Assembly (NCBI GenBank): GCA_955652215.1 | Contig: CATPAX010000218.1 | Span: 1-6,400, forward strand | Direction of reading: 5' to 3' | Origin: an uncultured Solirubrobacteraceae bacterium | GTDB taxonomy: Bacteria; Actinomycetota; Thermoleophilia; Solirubrobacterales; Solirubrobacteraceae | DNA length: 6,400 bases | In this document: positions 5,185 to 6,400 of the stretch, one piece after another | Layout: each line of letters opens with the position of its first letter | How positions within the stretch are numbered: the stretch's first letter is position 1 | Program-made: the position numbers and the translations under genes | The notes under the pieces: model-generated | Seen by the model: only the letters and a program-made list of their open reading frames with translations | Told to the model about the DNA's origin: nothing | Database searches by the model: none

Positions 5185-6400
5185 CGTCGATGTCCAGTAG
5201 CTCGTCCTCGCGTTGCTGCTGTGTCAGCGCCGTCGCCGGCTCTTCCGCGACCAACGGCCTGGCGGGCTCCGCGTACGTCGACCCGGCAGGAACGCTGACC
5301 AGCTCGTTCTCTGGATAGCGCAGAGCGCTCAGGCGGCCGCCAAACACGCAGCCGGTGTCGATGTTGATGGTGCGGTTCAGCCACTCCGCCTCAGGAACCG
5401 GGGTGTGACCGTAGACGACCGTCGCGCGGCCTCGGTACTCCGCGGCCCAGTTCCAGCGGATCGGCAGGCCGAAGTCGTCGGTCTCGCCGGTCGTCTCGCC
5501 ATAAAGCGCGAAGTCACGGACCTTCCCGGACCCGCGGCCCTGCATCTCCTCCTTCATCCCTGCGTGGGCCACGACCAAGTTCCCGCCGTCGTAAACGTAG
5601 TGGCTGACCAGCGAGTCCAAGAAGCGCACCACCTCGGCGGCAGCCGCCCCACCACGCTCATCCGGAAGGGCCTCGAGCTCGGCCAGTGATCGGTCGAGCC
5701 CATGCGTGACCGGCACGTCACGGCCACGGAGCTTGCGGACCAGCTTGATGTCGTGGTTTCCGGGCACACAATGTGCGGAGCCCGCGTCGACCATGTTGCG
5801 AACCAGCCGAAGCGTCTCGAGAATCCGGGGGCCGCGGTCGACCAAGTCTCCGAGGAAGACTGCGGCCCGGCCTTTCGGGTGGGAATAGACAGGTCCTCCC
5901 TCAGGGAAGTCGCCCGCCTGCCGCTCGGTGAGCACGTAGCCGAGCTCGACCAGCAGCCGCTCGAGCTCCTCAAAGCAACCGTGGACGTCGCCGATGATGT
6001 CGAACGGTCCATGCTCGTCGCTGCGGTTGTTCCACAGGCGGGTGCGATTAATCGTCGCTGCATCGATCGCCGCGGGCGAGTCAAGGACGTGTACCTGCCG
6101 GAATCCTTCCTTGCGCATCCCGCGCAGGCCGCGATGGAGATCCCGGACCTGATTACGGATCACGTGCGGCCCGAAGTCGCGATCAGGACGAGCTCGGTTC
6201 CGCTCCTGACACAAGCGTTCCGGGAGGTCGAACGCGATCGCTACCGGAAGGAAGTGATGTTCGCGCGCCAGCCGGATGAGCTTCGCGCGGTCCTCACGCT
6301 TGACGTTCGTGGCATCGACGACCGTCAGCCGTCCTCGAGCCATCCGTTTGCCGGCAATAAAGTGCAGGATCTCGAACGCATCGTTGGTGGCGTTCTGGTC
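4331..6400 (-). CDS. pnkp: Pnkp kinase (partial) and metallophosphatase modules (5' part of a frame-broken pnkp)
   Basis: The polynucleotide 5'-kinase and 2',3'-phosphatase half of bacterial Pnkp, which heals broken RNA ends before ligation. The frame enters already open at 6400. About 60 to 70 N-terminal residues, including the P-loop, are outside the window. Counting from the first codon in the window, 1-127 are kinase: ATNDAFEIL (4-12), TVVDATNV (26-33) and an Arg-rich lid, RNRARPDR (67-74). Residues about 132-370 are a calcineurin-like phosphatase with Asp138-Val-His140-Gly, Gly184-Asp185-x-x-Asp-Arg189-Gly, Gly-Asn215-His216-Asp, Ala-His279-Ala-Gly, Gly-His332-Thr-Pro and an IDTGCVFGG strand (347-355). 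All metal ligands known from Clostridium thermocellum Pnkp are present. Homology stops at residue 408 (5177). From there down to the stop at 4331 this frame is an Arg/Ala-rich, out-of-frame reading of the ligase module and should not be treated as real protein. The biologically meaningful part is about 5177-6400. Confidence 0.92.
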   Translation of the reverse strand, partial: DQNATNDAFEILHFIAGKRMARGRLTVVDATNVKREDRAKLIRLAREHHFLPVAIAFDLPERLCQERNRARPDRDFGPHVIRNQVRDLHRGLRGMRKEGFRQVHVLDSPAAIDAATINRTRLWNNRSDEHGPFDIIGDVHGCFEELERLLVELGYVLTERQAGDFPEGGPVYSHPKGRAAVFLGDLVDRGPRILETLRLVRNMVDAGSAHCVPGNHDIKLVRKLRGRDVPVTHGLDRSLAELEALPDERGGAAAAEVVRFLDSLVSHYVYDGGNLVVAHAGMKEEMQGRGSGKVRDFALYGETTGETDDFGLPIRWNWAAEYRGRATVVYGHTPVPEAEWLNRTINIDTGCVFGGRLSALRYPENELVSVPAGSTYAEPARPLVAEEPATALTQQQREDELLDIDDVLRQANHSDSARSQRDHPRGECNRGSRGHGSLCHQPEMADLSPAGRLSVCHKRRPRPPGASRPSVRLLPAGGCPSRRLRREAHGLAGDRDRLSRRRCGTTAFRRRRRRLRRVLHADRAAARSRRIAPAGASRADPLRRRERRLVRSAGDGLAATRLRAAALVGKGARAAARAVRRGRRCGPGGARRDRQRSRARNGSGNRRRTTARPRPATYRRCEPVRRCLSPVLLANPQHRGHQARAISPAGKRGGSSRRQDSPVAHGDAERALPSRAAPPPHRASRCRHD
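5173..5185 (-). other. pnkp: Reading-frame break inside pnkp (one extra base)
   Basis: On the minus strand the bases GATGTCCTTCGGC are read as Asp-Val-Leu-Arg in the kinase-phosphatase frame and as Met-Ser-Phe-Gly in the ligase frame. Dropping one T of the TT pair (plus-strand A5177 or A5178) gives Asp-Asp-Val-Leu-Gly-Lys-Arg, which is the linker expected from the single-chain family. The 408 codons in the window plus 403 ligase codons plus the missing N-terminus come to about 870 residues, the length of C. thermocellum Pnkp. The ligase frame is closed by a TGA at 5226-5224, so the shift must lie downstream of that stop. Whether it is an error, a mutation or recoding cannot be told from the sequence. 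Confidence 0.85.

Noticed and set aside
4816..5689. Plus-strand open frames opposite pnkp (4816-5298 and 5213-5689)
   Set aside because: They lie antisense to conserved ligase and phosphatase motifs and show no domain signal of their own.
1..6400. CRISPR arrays, tRNA/rRNA genes, insertion sequences, attachment sites
   Set aside because: No repeat-spacer periodicity, cloverleaf, transposase motif or terminal repeats were seen on either strand by eye.

Overview
The window is GC-rich DNA with long spurious open frames on both strands, as in high-GC Actinomycetota. A Thermoleophilia/Solirubrobacterales-type organism is possible, but this is inferred from GC content and gene content and is not proven. 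No rRNA, tRNA, CRISPR array, insertion sequence or phage gene is visible. Almost all of the window is protein-coding.

Layout. Positions 1-2504 hold two minus-strand genes for exported proteins, probably one operon. The first is a GH2 glycoside hydrolase (2504 to 615) with an intact catalytic pair and a beta-glucuronidase-like Asn-x-Lys motif. Nine bases after it starts a secreted protein that looks like a right-handed beta-helix (605 to 1), which runs off the left edge. A 206-bp divergent spacer (2505-2710) separates these from a plus-strand integral membrane protein of the PIG-V-like GT-C glycosyltransferase type (2711-3937). A short GC-rich hairpin (3940-3963) lies between that gene and the convergent gene to the right.

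Positions 3964-6400 hold, on the minus strand, most of a bacterial polynucleotide kinase-phosphatase-ligase (Pnkp), the end-healing and sealing enzyme of the Pnkp/Hen1 RNA repair system. The order is kinase (its N-terminal part with the P-loop lies beyond 6400), metallophosphatase, then ligase-type adenylyltransferase. Every motif that falls inside the window is intact, but the reading frame breaks once, at about 5176-5180, exactly where the phosphatase-ligase linker meets the ligase module. Removing one base there (one of the two A's at 5177-5178 on the plus strand) restores a continuous Asp-Asp-Val-Leu-Gly-Lys-Arg junction and a protein of about the usual Pnkp length.

How the genes relate. 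The left half looks like extracellular glycan handling: hydrolase plus beta-helix, with a divergent membrane glycosyltransferase. The right half is RNA repair. The two halves are convergent and share no evident function. The most interesting point is the Pnkp frame break, which could be a sequencing error, a real mutation, or a functional split or recoding event. The hen1 gene would be expected just past the right edge.
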